Source of the DNA: Ramlibacter pinisoli
GTDB taxonomy: Bacteria > Pseudomonadota > Gammaproteobacteria > Burkholderiales > Burkholderiaceae_C
Direction: 5' to 3'
DNA: 64,000 nucleotides
Assembly (NCBI RefSeq): GCF_009758015.1
Contig: NZ_WSEL01000003.1
Coordinates: forward strand, 1,550,001-1,614,000
The translations under genes were made by a program, and so were the position numbers. This document shows positions 63,643 through 64,000 of this stretch, in pieces. Below the pieces are notes generated by a model that had not been told where the DNA came from, made no database searches, and saw only the letters and a list, made by a program, of their open reading frames with translations. The first letter of the stretch is position 1; every line of letters starts with the position of its first letter.

Positions 63643-64000
63643 TCAGGTCCGGCCGCAGATGGCGGCGGTGGCCATCAGGTCCTCCAGCAGCGCCAGCGAC
63701 ACCTTGCCGGACACGGCATAGGGATCGAGCTCGGGCTTCTCGGAGTACTTCAGCAGGATCGTGTGGTTGAGCTTGGACAGGTTGACCTGCCCCATGGTCC
63801 AGCCGCCGAAGCGACGCTCGAAGATTTCCTCGTAGTGCAGCAGCGCGACGTCCTTGTGGCGCGGATCCTTCTGGATGTGGCCGAACAGGTCGGACACCTG
63901 CAGCCGGCCGCCCTCGATGGCCTGCAGGAAGATGCCGCCGCCGTAGCAGAGGATGCCGGTGATGCCGCTGACCGGGTTGTGCTGGCGCGCCTGCGCCAGG
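63643..64000 (-). CDS. BLUF-domain blue-light photoreceptor, C-terminal part
   Basis: Only the last 118 codons are in the window; the start is beyond the right edge. The visible part matches BLUF: NPVSGITGILCYGGGIFLQ, IEGGRLQVSDLFGHIQKDPRHKD, LLHYEEIFERRFGGWTMG with the conserved Trp/Met near the flavin. It ends about 25 residues after the domain (SLALLEDLMATAAICG), so there is no output domain and it must act by protein contact. The N-terminal Tyr and Gln of the photocycle cannot be checked here. Confidence 0.88.
   Translation of the reverse strand, partial: LAQARQHNPVSGITGILCYGGGIFLQAIEGGRLQVSDLFGHIQKDPRHKDVALLHYEEIFERRFGGWTMGQVNLSKLNHTILLKYSEKPELDPYAVSGKVSLALLEDLMATAAICGRT

Overview
The window is GC-rich, densely coded chromosomal DNA from a betaproteobacterium, most likely Burkholderiales, family Comamonadaceae (Ramlibacter/Variovorax-like). 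The family call rests on three things: the mraZ-rsmH-ftsL-ftsI-murE and hslVU/dksA neighbourhoods, four Bug-family (TctC-like) solute receptors without transporter partners, and an HslV carrying the betaproteobacterial six-residue leader before its catalytic Thr. The exact genus cannot be fixed from the sequence alone. I see no prophage, insertion sequence, CRISPR array, rRNA or tRNA; the one structural RNA is RNase P RNA.

Layout. 1-3.8 kb (minus): start of the division/cell-wall cluster, reading mraZ, rsmH, ftsL, ftsI, murE (cut by the window edge), with a MraZ operator made of 10-bp phased repeats. 3.9-10.2 kb (minus): proteostasis and stringent control, with a CobW-type metal GTPase, a DksA with a long histone-H1-like tail, an STAS protein, hslV and hslU. 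10.3-16.4 kb: RlmI-type methyltransferase, a 7TMR-DISM membrane sensor with a degenerate GGDEF domain, then dapF-DUF484-xerC and a DsbA-fold isomerase. 16.5-23.2 kb: flavoprotein, two Bug receptors, an AhpD-like protein, a NUDIX-metallo-beta-lactamase fusion and a pseudouridine-synthase-like protein that lacks its catalytic Asp. 23.2-29.4 kb: rnpB, a COG2509 flavoprotein, a ProQ-family RNA chaperone, htpX and a pyrC-NYN/LOTUS-DUF3025 operon.

29.6-35.4 kb (minus) is an amino-acid uptake module: gltI-gltJ-gltK-gltL, aspartate ammonia-lyase and a HypT-like LysR regulator, so glutamate/aspartate import sits beside conversion of aspartate to fumarate. 35.4-45.4 kb is housekeeping: phosphoesterase, thioredoxin-like protein, orphan TRAP receptor, the rhodanese-grxC-secB-gpsA operon, gpmA, a C-terminal processing protease, a 28-bp tandem repeat, moeB and an AsmA protein with a 44-residue membrane peptide. 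45.5-51.7 kb is an envelope/stress cluster: a single-domain response regulator, a divergent NarL-type regulator/CHASE3 kinase pair, DUF883, holin-like and BON proteins and a zinc peptidase. 51.8-59.3 kb holds a ligase-associated-type Lhr helicase and a Bug-Bug-sulfatase-SulP row that may scavenge organosulfate. 59.3-62.2 kb is a three-gene GtrA/GtrB-like surface-glycan cassette; the window ends with DUF429, a thioesterase and a truncated BLUF photoreceptor.

The most interesting window-wide signal is a set of eight genes whose -10-like hexamer (GACAAT, GATAAT or TGTAAT) ends exactly 6-7 nt before the start codon without a Shine-Dalgarno sequence, predicting leaderless transcripts. Functional calls rest on motif and family recognition by eye; no database search was run.
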